From Clitoria ternatea (taxonomy: Eukaryota; Streptophyta; Magnoliopsida; Fabales; Fabaceae): 64,000 nucleotides of DNA. The translations under genes and the position numbers were made by a program. The notes beneath the pieces are model-generated. The model worked only from the letters and a program-made list of their open reading frames with translations. It ran no database searches and was not told the origin of the DNA. The stretch is taken from contig CM075671.1 in assembly GCA_037962975.1 (NCBI GenBank), forward strand, positions 12,013,001 to 12,077,000. The letters are read 5' to 3'. Within the stretch, counting starts at the first letter, position 1. Every line of letters starts with the position of its first letter. Of this stretch, positions 1-9,800 are shown in pieces.

Positions 1-305
1 TTCAAAAACTAAATGTCGAGAAAAGAAGCATAGTAGAGCACTTTATTGGGAGTACAAGTGAAGAAGGAGAACTAACTTTATAAGGATGTAAGAGGAAAAT
101 ATAATCTAAACCGTCTAAATAAATAAATAAATAATATATCAATGGTTTTGATTTATTTATCCATGAATGAACCAAAAGATTCTAATTAAACAAAAGAAAA
201 ATAATGTATCCATAAAGGTTAAATTGAGGACATGTTTATAATAACTAGGTACGTGGCTCACATTAATACAAGAATATATGAGCCCAGTTTTTATTGTACT
301 ATATT

Positions 306-1000
306 ATATTCTTCCAATTCTCTGATAGTTCCAGAATCTGTCTCTCTAGATTTTCTCTTACCAATCCTGATTCTTCTTGATCTGCCTTCAGCTCCCTAAC
401 ACATCTGCTAAACTTTGAATTTAATTTCTCAATAGCCGTCAGCCTTTTCTCCATTTCTAGGAGGTCTACTTTTTTCTTAAGAAGATTCTCTAAATTTTAG
501 CAATTTGCGTTTTTTACTTCCTGTAGCCCTTTGTCCATCCACTTAGTAGACTCATTCAGATAAACATTCTCTGCTTCTTTCATCTCAAACTTCTTCTTCA
601 CCCCAAGTTCCTGATTAAGGTCATGGTTTAAACGACAAATGTTGCTGCTGAGATGTTTAGAAAGTGTTTTTTGTTTGATTGCTTTCTCAGTGAGAAGACT
701 CTCATAAACCAAATTGAGGTTGCTTGATGCTAATACTTCTTGGAGGATTACATTGTTTTCATGTTTGGCTGCAGATATTGCATCTTTGAGTTCTGAAACA
801 CACCTAAGAAATGGATTTTTCTCCTCAAGCATGTTACTATTTTCTTCCCGAAACACTTAATTTTTTCTCTGTGAATCTATCAACTCCACATGCAGAACTG
901 CCAACTTGGACTTTAATGTATTCTCTTTTTCTTCTCCATTGGCCACTTCAGTTTTTAGTTGCCTGTTCATCTCTAGAAGTTCAACCTTCTCTTTGTGATA
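306..1000 (-). pseudogene. NETWORKED 1-like (NET1/KIP1 family) coiled-coil gene relic
   Basis: Minus-strand translation gives a continuous heptad-type coiled coil that I recognise as part of the C-terminal region of plant NET1 proteins, which link actin to membranes. Recognisable stretches include VELLEMNRQLKTEVANGEE, ESLLTEK, LNQELGVKKKFEMKEAENVY, LNEST and ENLERQILELSEN. The reading is broken by a stop near 859-861 (after DSQRKN) and another at 497-499 (after KNANC), where a short stretch expected in the family is also missing. No actin-binding NAB domain and no promoter-proximal exon is present. The longest open piece is 497-856 (119 codons). It is therefore a decayed fragment. The family assignment is from memory of the motif order, not from an alignment. 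Confidence 0.62.
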
Positions 1001-1506
1001 TAGCTAATAAATTATATATCAATATATCCAAGTGGATTTAACTGACTATTAATATATGATTTAACTAACTATTATATATCAATTTATGAAATTATATACA
1101 TATCAAGTATGAGGTTTTTTTCTATGTTTGCAATTTAATTTGATACATTGCTCTTGTTCCTCACTTTTTCTTTTGAAATCTTGTAATGATTGAGTTGGGA
1201 TATGATGTTCAGAACTCCTTACCAACCTCAACTACACTAGTGCCGTACCATTATTCCTTCCTTTCAGAACTATAGAATCTAGTCCTTTTTGGGACTCCTC
1301 GTGACCACTTAAACTGCTTGGTATCTCACTATTGCCTCTCTCCTACACAGCCAGGTAATAATCATAATTCAAAGTTACACATAATTATTTTAATCTAAAA
1401 ATATTCTTACTGATATATAGTATTAATTAAATTCTTCATCATAAATTGTTATTATATAATTAGCAGTATAAGTTTAATTTCCAAATGCTATTATGTGATT
1501 GTGTAG

Positions 1507-1603
1507 GTGGAAGGTGTTAAGCGTTCTTGCTCTGACCTCAACACCACTGTCTGTCTCAATAGAATGATCCAAGCTGAGAAGCCTAATCTTATTGTGTTCA
1601 CAG
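1507..1603 (+). pseudogene. single exon-like remnant of a purple acid phosphatase (PAP28/29-type)
   Basis: An AG acceptor (1505-1506) and a following GT donor (1604) bracket 97 bases that read VEGVKRSCSDLN, then NRMIQAEKPNLIVFTG. In plant class PAP28/29 metallophosphatases the stretch SDLNTTxxxxRMIxAEKPNLxVFTGDN lies just before a metal-binding Asp. The Asp would lie in the next exon, which I do not find downstream: 1604-1800 is AT-rich with no continuing homology. No ATG exon is recognisable upstream. It is probably an isolated exon relic. Confidence 0.45.
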
Positions 1604-1829
1604 GTATCAACAATTTTTTTTTATAGTTTTTATACCAATTTTCAATAAAAGATATGAAATAAAATTATTTTGAAAATTATCTTGAATTTATATCTGATTG
1701 AAAATTTTACATAAATAATGTCAGTTTTAAAATTTCTTACATATTGTGACCAATTTTGAAGGTCTGATAATAGACCTGGTTGAAATAGCTAAAGTGGAAT
1801 ATATCAGCAAATATTTTTTCAATGGACAC

Positions 1830-2143
1830 ACATTTAGTGGCGGTTAGACCCGCCGCTAAAATAAATTAAAAATACATTAAATTTTGCCGGCGGTTCGAAC
1901 TGTCGGTAATCTACTCTTTATGTAACAGGCATCTAAAGGATGGTTAAAGTATCCTAAAACGCCACCAAAGGACTACCGTTATATTGCCGACGATGGTTCT
2001 GGCGTTTACTATGAACCGCCGTTAAATATTTGCCGTCGCCAGTTTTACCGGCGGTTTCTAAACTGCCGGTTAATTTTATGTCGGTTAAAACCGCCAGTAA
2101 ACCTATTTTGGAAACGCCACTAAAAAGCGAATTTCTTGTAGTG
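1830..2143 (-). mobile_element. CACTA (En/Spm-type) transposon terminal region, one end only
   Basis: The right edge reads, on the minus strand, CACTACAAGAAATTCGC, the classical CACTA-superfamily terminus. Behind it is a dense subterminal array of short GC-rich motifs in both orientations (ccgccggt, accggcgg, ttagtggcg) over about 300 bp, typical of subterminal transposase-binding repeats. The left side (about 1830) has related motifs (tttagtggcggttag) but no clear CACTA end and no matching 3-bp target duplication, so this is a deletion derivative or truncated end. No transposase is encoded. Confidence 0.6.
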
Positions 2144-2144
2144 C

Positions 2145-4673
2145 AACATATATCAATTTATTCTCAATCATCATATAAGGCATCGACTATCATATATCAA
2201 ACATACAAAGACATAACTGCTCTCACTCAGTTCATTTAGACTCACTAGTAACTAGATATTAAAAATAGATCTTACTTGACACCCCATGAACCTTACTTAG
2301 TTCACCGAGCCCTGCTTGGCTCTACACCTCAACCACTAGGTCCTTCTTGACTACTAGGTAGCTCAACTAGATCTTACTTGACCACACGAGCCATAACCGA
2401 TGGGAGAAATATATCGTACAGTTGGCCAAACCACACAACATCACATATATTCATTTTAATTTACTTTCTCTAATTTAATTATTCAATTCTCTTAGTAAAG
2501 GCACAAGGTCATCATCATAAACCACTTTATAATCAGCCACTCAGGCAAGTTATTTCATCACTAGCTACCCAGGCTTTAATATTAGTAAAATCACTAGCCA
2601 TTCAGGCTTTAATATCAATAAAATGGCGGCCACTATATAACTCAAATAGTTGTTCACCATCATTTATTTTCACAACAACAAGGCCGCAAAGGCATCATTC
2701 ATATTCCAAGCATATTTTTGTAATCACACAACCACTTAGGCATAATATAATTCAACTAGATTCAAATTAACCACTCAGGTAAAAAACACTCAGCAGTATA
2801 ATTCAACCATAACATTAATCAATCACTCAAATGAATTCATTTACAATTCTAACACAATATTACTCTTACCATAAAATTTCTCACAAACTCATTCCGATAT
2901 ACATATATATACTTATATAAAAATACATTTTATACTTAATCCTAACAAATGATAATTACCAATTTCCTCGTTTCTTCACTATACAAAATCCCCGCATAAT
3001 AATTTATCATTTCCATTCTCAACCTTACTAGGTCCAAATCTAATCATAGTATATACTAAAAATCCAATAATTATACATCATAATGAAATTAACTAATTAA
3101 TGCTAATAATATCCCCTTTTTGAACGCCAAACGACGTCGAATAATATTTCTAAATTAACTAATACTTCAAATACCCTTTTACCTCGATTCCAAGCCTTTA
3201 ACTCTTGTTCTCTACATCGGGTATACCAAATATCTATGATTTAAGAAAATTACAGAGTGGGTTAGCATTTGGACCCCCAAAATCAAAACTCACTCTACCG
3301 AAACCATTCCAACAATACTTTTAAAGCTTTTGAAACTTGCCTCGGTTAATTACGCTTTGAGTTTCAGGTTTTTCCTTGGCCAACGTCTTGTCAATCCTTT
3401 AGTTCAAAACCTACAGGCAACGAAATGAAAACTCATCAATGAGTTCTTAATACCTATCATTACAAGGTTTCATTATCAAGCTTAAAATGCTAAAATGCAA
3501 AGAAAACAAAAACTCCATCCATTATGGGTGAATTTTGAGTTTGAGAAAGAGTCACTAAAACCAGAAATTGAAGGTACTAAAGTACTCACCTCGTTCCCAC
3601 AAGTCTGAATATGTGGTCAATTTCAAGTTCCGTCATGAAATTGGGCTTCAATCAGCATCATCACCCTATGACCATGGAGGAGCACGAATGACTTTGTTCC
3701 TTTCTCTTTCTCTCACGTGAAAATGAAAAAGAAGGGTGAATTGGTCTGAACCAAGGTCAAGGATCCAGTGTGAGACCAGCCATAAATGTTCTTAGATTCT
3801 AGACTTTAATACTTCGGTCCAGTGGGGATCCGGTATTATGTCCTTTATCTCAGTGGGAAATAAAGGTCTTGGTGTCCTAGAGATCCTTCACACTAAGCTT
3901 TCGCGTTGACAGAGAGTGAAAGGTGGTGTCACTCGCGAAGATTCTCCGACGTTCGAGTCAGTAACAAGAAAAGGAATTCAAGGTTGATGAGCGAAAGTTT
4001 GAGAATGAGTCTAACGTACCAGAGTCGTGAAAATGTGGGTATTTATATACATGCATGCGGAGAATAAAGAGTCTCTTAGAGTTGGGGGACCATTCATACA
4101 ATATGTCAGTACGATTCTAACACACGACGCGGGCGCCTCTGCATCACCTGCGAACGTTCCTCTGCGACTATGCCTTGTACTGTTTGTCAGGTGACACAAA
4201 TGCTTTTCGGTGTGCATGGTGCTGAGCTGGACATACCGATATAGAAAGACATCTGATACGGGTTTATAGTCCGGAAGTTTATCTGCGACATCGGTAAGCA
4301 AGTAAGGACGGGTGAATTTACCCTCTTACCCATGTATCGGTATCTAGACCAGATCAAAGGGAATTGAAGTTTTTAACTTTAGGGGCAATATCGTCATTGC
4401 ATCATTTATTTTTTATTTTCTTTTATGTCCTTTAATAAAAATCCACTTTTTACCCCATGGTAAATTATATTTTACCACTACCACTTAATCTAAATTTGAT
4501 TTTACTAATTATCACTCAAAATTAATTTATTCAAATTTAGTATCTCAAAAAATTATCAATTACTTTATAATAATTTAGAAAAAATTCCTAATCAACCCAA
4601 ATAAATTTAATTCATCTCCAATAATATTTAATTAACCTCATGTGATAAAATTTTTAACATCAAAGATGTTACA
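2145..4673. repeat. truncated long LTR (copy 1 of a 2.7-3 kb LTR family), carrying a nested solo LTR
   Basis: Blocks shared with the solo LTRs at 31793-34781 and 55243-57957 occur in the same order: a run of related phrases about 'cttacttgacacc ... ttcaccgagcc ... tcaaccactaggtcc' (2270-2400), then 'ttacctcgattccaagcc' (about 3180-3200). The right edge ends in aagatgttaca, matching the ...tgttaca end of copy 2. The left edge is lost next to the CACTA end. The interval 3737-4356 is a later insertion. The length and TGTAACA/TGTTACA ends suggest a Tekay/Del-like chromovirus LTR; this lineage call is an inference. Confidence 0.6.
3737..4356 (-). mobile_element. Tat-lineage solo LTR, 620 bp, nested in the long LTR
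   Basis: This block shares an ordered set of phrases with the LTRs of the 16-kb element: 'ggtcaaggatcc' near its left edge, then 'gagatccttcacac', 'ggtggtgtcac', 'gattctccgacg' and 'gtcagta', and the end 'agaccagatca'. It starts with TG, ends with CA and is flanked by the perfect 5-bp direct repeat AAGGG (3732-3736 and 4357-4361). No internal retrotransposon sequence is present, so it is a solo LTR left by LTR-LTR recombination. Confidence 0.75.
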
Positions 4674-6239
4674 GATGAGTCTTAAACTTTTGGTTGGGAT
4701 CATTCTTGTGTAAAAATAAAAACAAAATGTAAGAATTCATAATTTATAGTTGATTTTGAAATGAATTATATTAATAAAATATTTTAATCTAAATTAACAA
4801 TAGACGAATTCTCACCTTTTAATATGCATTATATATCCTTTCTATTAAATGAACCAAATCTGGAAAGTTGGTTAGAAAGAATTGAAAAGTTAAAACAAAT
4901 AAGTTATGGAAAATCATTGAGAATTGAATTGAAGTCAAATATGCTTGTACAAGTTAAGTGGCATTGACTTTGTTACATTAACTTCGACTATGTATGGATT
5001 AAGGTAGGTAGGCTTTGAAGTTTAAGGCTAGGTCAATTGTAATAGATGTTTTTAGAATTTGATTATGCATATTGGTTTAAGACTTGTTTGCTAAATCAGT
5101 GGTTGAATTGTAGTTAAATTGATAGTAATAAATTATTATTATTCTATATATTAAATAATAATTAATTATATTAAAATAATATAATATTTTAAAAAAATTC
5201 AACATGTGCAGTATAATTTAAATACCACATAGTAAGAAATGTTTAAAATAATATACATCATAGCAAAACATGTTTAAAAGGTTCAAAACATTTTAGTTTA
5301 AATCAACTAAAATAAAAATAATGCCATTTAAAAAATGAATTAAGTGATATGAAGGGTGAAAATTAGTTTTTAGTCAGTTTTCCCGATTGGCAAACAATAT
5401 AACGTGAAAATGAAAAATGTAAATAGGAACATAACACAATGTTAATGGAAAAAAATGGTGTTAATAAGTTTTATTTGTAATAGTGTAATTTTGTTTTTCC
5501 CATGTATATTTCTTTAGAAACAATCTTATCTGTCACACATACCTATATGTGATAGGTAAAACTCTTAAAAAAGATTTTTTATATACATAAAAGTTTGGAA
5601 AATCTAAAACTTTAGTTAACACTGAAACCAACACTCATTCGAAAAATGTGTAGGTTTTATTAATTTAGTTTTTAACTTGTTTAGTAAGCATGTGTATTAT
5701 ATTTTTCGATTTTGTCGTTATTCTCTTCTTCTCCGTCGTCAAGGCCATGTTGCTCACGTCTACAACCTCATTGCATTGATTTTTCAGTTTATTAGAAATG
5801 GTTTATTCAATCAATTTATTCAACCAACTAGTTTTACACAGTAGGCTTCTCAAAATACAAACGTAGTTTTTAAAATATCAACTTGGATATATTGAATTTT
5901 AAAAAAAAACTATTGTTAAATTAAATATCAAAATAATTACTTTAGAAACCATGATAGATATGATAAAAAACTGACTAATCATATCTATAAAAATGTAACG
6001 TTGAATATTAACCTAAAATGGTACTCCATTATACATAAAAGATAATTTTATCTTTTCAAATTTCTCTTCACTTAAAGTTAAATTTTACTATCATCTATTA
6101 ATTGTATAAATGTAGGAATATTAAATGCTTAAGGGTAAAATATAAAAAAATATAATAAATGTTCATTTTTTGTGAGGGCATATAAAATGAAACATCCATT
6201 TTTTGTAGGGAGCATATTTTAACTCAAAGATAAAACTAT
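4674..6239. other. gene-free AT-rich spacer
   Basis: No ORF with recognisable similarity, no RNA gene and no clear terminal repeats. It consists of simple AT-rich sequence. Confidence 0.5.
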
Positions 6240-6580
6240 TGTAACATCTCAATTTTAAATTAAGGAATAAATGGTTGGTAACCAAATAATAAATGAGAAT
6301 TATTAATTGAAACTATAATGGGGTGATTAATCTAATTAAGTTTAGGGTAACTTAAAGTTACCAGATTAGTTCCAAAAACTAACTAAGCAAGTAAAATGAC
6401 CGAAACACTCTTAGACACTTAAAGAGAATTAATTAATTCTCTTTTCCTCTCAGGCAAAAACTTTCCCTTCATGTACTCCTTCCTCCTCCATGTAGGCATG
6501 CTTGGAAAGCATAAATTCCACTTTAAATCCATCATTGTCAAGGTAAGGTTAAGAAACCCATTTTGGGTAATTGCTCCATC
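6240..6580. repeat. 5' fragment of a long LTR (TGTAACATC start)
   Basis: It starts tgtaacatctcaattttaa at 6240, resembling the TGTAACATC start of the LTR at 31793. It contains pyrimidine-rich leader-like sequence to about 6560 and then merges into the tRNA repeat array. No matching right end was found, so it is truncated. Confidence 0.35.
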
Positions 6581-6915
6581 TTAATTTCCCTTAATTTTAC
6601 ATTTTTTTTGTTGTTTTTGGATTTTTTTTAAGAAAAGAAAATAGAGAAGCTCAAAAGCTATGAATTGTCTTATAGTTAAAGAGTTGAAAAGGAACCACTT
6701 TGGATATGAAAGCCATCCAATTTTAATTTTTATTTTGACTATTTTTTTTATTTGTTGGTTACTCATGGCAAGTGATTCACATATTTTTTTTGGTTATTTT
6801 TGGATTTTTTAAGAAAGAACATAGAGAAGTTACTAGAGATAATCGTATCAAAAAATATTATATTATTAACAAAAGTTATGAATTGTCTTCTAGTTAAAAA
6901 GGGAGCCACTTTGAA

Positions 6916-6987
6916 TATCAAAGCCGGGTTTCCACCCTGGGACCTGCGGGTTCTAGGCTCACCATGCTTCCATTACGCCACTTTGAT
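6916..6987 (-). pseudogene. tRNA-iMet pseudogene (array copy)
   Basis: It is full length (72 nt with discriminator) and keeps both acceptor strands ATCAAAG/CTTTGAT. However, the anticodon loop has lost CAT (it reads tag) and the T-loop is altered. Unlikely to make a functional tRNA. Confidence 0.7.
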
Positions 6988-7204
6988 GTAAATGTAATTT
7001 GTTTTCTTCACCTTATTTAATTTTCATCCTATATTAATTTCTATTTTGACTGTTTTGTATTTATTGGTTACTCATGGCAAGTGATTCACATATATTTATA
7101 TGAAAAGAGAATATATGATATAGTCATCTCAGAAAACATTATATTATTAACAAAAGTGATGAATTATCTTCAAGTTAAAAAGTTGAAAGGGAGCCACTTT
7201 GAAT

Positions 7205-7227
7205 ATCAAAGTCTGCGCCACTTTGAT
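7205..7227 (-). pseudogene. tRNA-iMet remnant: acceptor strands only
   Basis: Both 7-nt acceptor strands remain, separated by about 9 nt; the D, anticodon and T arms are deleted. It lies inside an otherwise normal array unit. Confidence 0.6.
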
Positions 7228-7470
7228 GTGGCTTTAATTTTGTTCTTCACTATATTTGATTTTCATCCAATTTTAATTTCTATTTTGACTATTTTTTTAT
7301 TTGTTGGTTACTCATGGAAAGTGATTCACATAATTTTTTTTGTTTTTTGATTTTTTAAGAAAAGAAAATAGAGAAGATACTAGGGATAGACGTCTCAAAA
7401 AACATCATATTATTGACAGAAGTTATGAATTGTTTTATAGTTAAAAAGTTGAAAGGGAGCAACTATGAAT

Positions 7471-7526
7471 ATCAAAGTCAGGTTTCAATCCTAAGACCTG
7501 TGGGTTATGGGCCCACCCACTTCCAT
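7471..7526 (-). pseudogene. tRNA-iMet remnant, 5' part lost
   Basis: It keeps the 3' acceptor strand, T arm and the anticodon arm with the CAT anticodon. The tRNA 5' acceptor strand and D arm are replaced by unit-flank sequence after about 7526. Confidence 0.6.
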
Positions 7527-7714
7527 AAAAGAAAATAGGGAAGCTCAAAAGTTATGAATTGTCTTCTAGTTAAAAAGTTGAAAGGAAGTCACTTTGAATA
7601 TCAAAGACCTTATTTAATATCTTGGTAGGGATAATCGTCTCAGAAAACATTATATTATTAACAAAAATGATGAATTGTCTTCTAGTTAAAGAGTTGAAAG
7701 GGAGCCACTTTGAA

Positions 7715-7790
7715 TATGAAAGCCAAGTTTTAATCCTGGGACCTATGGGTAGGTTATGGGTCTATCACGCTTCCGTTGCACCACTTTGAT
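7715..7790 (-). pseudogene. tRNA-iMet pseudogene with insertion in the anticodon/variable region
   Basis: It aligns end to end with the array consensus but carries a few extra bases (a small duplication of gggtaggtt type) beside the anticodon arm and a mismatch in the acceptor stem. It is non-functional by structure. Confidence 0.65.
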
Positions 7791-8027
7791 ATAGCTTTAA
7801 CTTTGTTCTTCATTTTATTTGATTTTTATCCAATTTTAATTTCTATTTTGACTATTTTTTTATTTGGTGGTTACTCATGGCAAGTGATTCACATATGTTT
7901 TTTATTGTTTTTAGATTTTTTTAAGCTAAGAAAATAGAGAAGCTGCTAGGGATAGAAGTCTCAAAAAACATCATATTATTAACAAAAGTTATGAATTGTC
8001 TTCTAGTTAAAAAGGAGCCACTTTGAA

Positions 8028-8099
8028 TATCAAAGCCAAGTATCAACCCTAGGACCTATTGGTTTTAGACCTTCCACACTTCCGCTACGCCATTTTGAT
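8028..8099 (-). pseudogene. tRNA-iMet pseudogene with altered anticodon
   Basis: It has the correct length, but the anticodon loop reads tctaaaa, so CAT is lost, and several stem pairs in the anticodon and T arms are broken. A separate anticodon-arm fragment of the same tRNA lies at about 8149-8171. Confidence 0.65.
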
Positions 8100-8229
8100 G
8101 ACTTTAATTTTGTTGGTTTTTAAGAAAAGAAAATAAAGAAGCTACTAGTGTGGGTTATGGGCCCACCACACTTGCTCAAAAGTGATGAATCGTCCTCTAG
8201 TTAAAAAGTTGAAAGAAAGCCACTTTGAA

Positions 8230-8301
8230 TATCAAAGCCAGGTTTCGATCCTGGGACCTGTGGGTTATGGGCCCACCACGCTTCCGCTGCGCCACTTTGA
8301 T
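8230..8301 (-). tRNA. initiator tRNA-Met (CAT), intact array copy
   Basis: The minus strand folds into a complete cloverleaf: acceptor ATCAAAG/CTTTGAT, D stem GCGC/GCGT, anticodon stem GTGGG/CCCAC with loop CCCATAA, T stem CCAGG/CCTGG with loop ATCGAAA, and discriminator A. The initiator-specific features are all present: A1:U72, the GGG/CCC anticodon stem, and A54 and A60 in the T loop. Compared with the plant initiator sequence as I remember it (ATCAGAG/CTCTGAT), one acceptor pair is changed from G-C to A-T on both strands, so pairing is kept. The A box (TGGCGCAGCGG) and B box lie inside. A run of five T on the minus strand (8207-8203) could end Pol III transcription about 23 nt downstream. 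Confidence 0.78.
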
Positions 8302-8550
8302 GTGACTTTAGTTTTTTCCTTCACCTTATTTAATTATCATCCTATATTAATTTCTATTTTGATTATTTTGTATTTGTTGGTTACTCATGGTAAGTGATTC
8401 ACATATCTATTTTTAAGAAAAGAAAATAGAGAAGCTAGTCGTCTTCTTCATTTTATTTGATCTTTATCCAATGTTAATTTCGTCTAAAAAACATCATATT
8501 ATTAACAAAAGTTATGAATTGTCTTCTAGTTAAAAAAGAACCACTTTGAA

Positions 8551-8622
8551 TATCAAAGCCAGGTTTCGATCCTGGGACCTGTGGGTTATGGGCCCACCAC
8601 GCTTCCGCTGCGCCACTTTGAT
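8551..8622 (-). tRNA. initiator tRNA-Met (CAT), intact array copy
   Basis: The 72 nt are identical to the copy at 8230-8301, with the same compensated acceptor pair. A T6 run on the minus strand (8537-8532) starts about 14 nt downstream and would be a good Pol III terminator. Two identical intact copies beside many decayed ones point to recent duplication or gene conversion. Confidence 0.78.
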
Positions 8623-8822
8623 GTGACTTTAGTTTTTTCCTTCACCTTATTTAATGTTCATCCTATATTAATTTCTATTTTGATTATTTTGTATTTGTTG
8701 GTTACTCATGGTAAATGATTCACATATCTATTTTTAAGAAAAGAAAATAGAGAAGCTAGCCATCTTATAAAACATTATACTATTAACGAAAATGATGAAT
8801 TGTCTTATAGTTAAAGAGAGTA

Positions 8823-8894
8823 TATGAAAGTCAAGTTTCGATCTTAGGACCTGTGGGTTATGGGCCCACCATGCTTCCGCTACGCCACTTTGAT
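8823..8894 (-). pseudogene. tRNA-iMet pseudogene, CAT retained
   Basis: The anticodon loop CCCATAA is preserved. The acceptor stem has one C-C mismatch (3' strand CTTTCAT) and the T stem is weakened (CTAAG/CTTGA). Probably not a stable tRNA. Confidence 0.6.
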
Positions 8895-9017
8895 GTGGCA
8901 TTAATTTTGTTTTTCATTTTATTTGATCTTTATCCAATGTTAATTTCATCTAGAAAAACGTCATATTTTTAACAAAAGTTATGAATTGTTTTCTAGTTAA
9001 AAAAGAGCCACTTTGAA

Positions 9018-9089
9018 TATCAAAGCCAGGTTTCGATCCTGGGACCTGTGGGTTATGGGCCCACCACGCTTCCGCTACGCCACTTTGAT
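9018..9089 (-). tRNA. initiator tRNA-Met (CAT), near-intact array copy
   Basis: It is identical to the two intact copies except for C to T at the end of the D stem, which still allows a U-G pair. All initiator identity features are present, and a T6 run on the minus strand (9004-8999) lies about 14 nt downstream. It may be functional. Confidence 0.65.
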
Positions 9090-9319
9090 GTGGCTTTAGT
9101 TTTCTTCTTCTCTTTATTTGATTTTCATCATATTTTAGTTTCTATTTTGACTATTTTTTATTTGTTGGTTATTCTTGGCAAGTGATTCACATTTGTTTTT
9201 GTTGTTTTTGTATTTTTTTAAGAAAATAAAGAAGCTACTAGGGATAACCGTCTCAAAAAACATTATATTATTAACAAAAGTTATGAATTGCCTTCTAGTT
9301 AAAAAGGAGCCACTTTAAA

Positions 9320-9391
9320 TATCAAAGCCAGGTTTCAATATTGGGACTTGTGGGTTATGGGCCCATCACGCTTCCGTTGCGCCACTTTGAT
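9320..9391 (-). pseudogene. tRNA-iMet pseudogene, last array copy
   Basis: CAT is retained. Several stem positions are broken: the T stem reads CCAAT/CCTGG and the first anticodon-stem pair is A-C. The D loop also has a G to A change. Confidence 0.6.
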
Positions 9392-9440
9392 GTAGCTCTA
9401 ATTTTCTTAATTTAATATACTTTGGTTCATTTTACAATTT

Positions 9441-9800
9441 TGTTAGGAATATAAGATTAGTTAGTTTGTTATCATGAGTGGTTACTAGTTAGATTAGTGG
9501 TTTCTTAATTTATTATAAATACATTGTATTCTTATCTTGTAAGTCATCTATTCAATATTTAATATGTTGTACTTCGTTAGTACTTCTCTTCTCTTCATTG
9601 AACTCTATGATGTGTGGTCCTATCAAACGGGCTACACTTGCATTTCCTCTTCCTCTAAGATTCATGACATGGAATCAGAGCTCTCCTATGAGAAGAGTAA
9701 TGATCTAGATGAAGATAACAATGGTTTTGCTATTGATGTTGATGAAGAAAAGATGAAAATGATAGATGAAGAGTTTATAAAAATAATATAATTAATATAA
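9441..9800 (+). mobile_element. copia-type retrotransposon remnant: LTR plus iMet primer-binding-like site
   Basis: An LTR-like sequence begins TGTTAGGAATATAAG at 9441 and includes a TATA-type motif (attataaatacattg, about 9510) and AT-rich R/U5-like sequence to about 9660. Next comes tggaatcagagc (9670-9681), one base from the usual copia primer-binding site complementary to initiator tRNA-Met. A short open stretch follows (MESELSYEK.., to about 9791) with no gag similarity that I can recognise. No 3' LTR follows, so this is a 5' end remnant. Confidence 0.45.

Larger units (their letters stand above)
6590..9400 (-). repeat. tandem array of initiator tRNA-Met-bearing units
   Basis: About a dozen head-to-tail units of roughly 200-320 bp share three parts. 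One is 'tatgaattgtcttctagttaaaaag...gagccactttgaat'. The second is an initiator tRNA-Met gene or its remnant on the minus strand. The third is a downstream block with 'ttaatttctattttgact', 'ttggttactcatggcaagtg' and 'aagaaaagaaaatagagaag'. Units vary from intact to tRNA-deleted (for example near 6695 and 7205). Spacing between successive tRNA bodies at 8029, 8231, 8552, 8824, 9019 and 9321 is 202, 321, 272, 195 and 302 bp. The array looks like local unequal-crossover amplification of one unit followed by decay. Confidence 0.85.

Noticed and set aside
4011..4301. 96-codon minus-strand ORF
   Set aside because: It is contained in the Tat solo LTR.
9564..9791. 75-codon ORF as a gene
   Set aside because: It starts within an LTR-like sequence, crosses the primer-binding-like site and has no family features.
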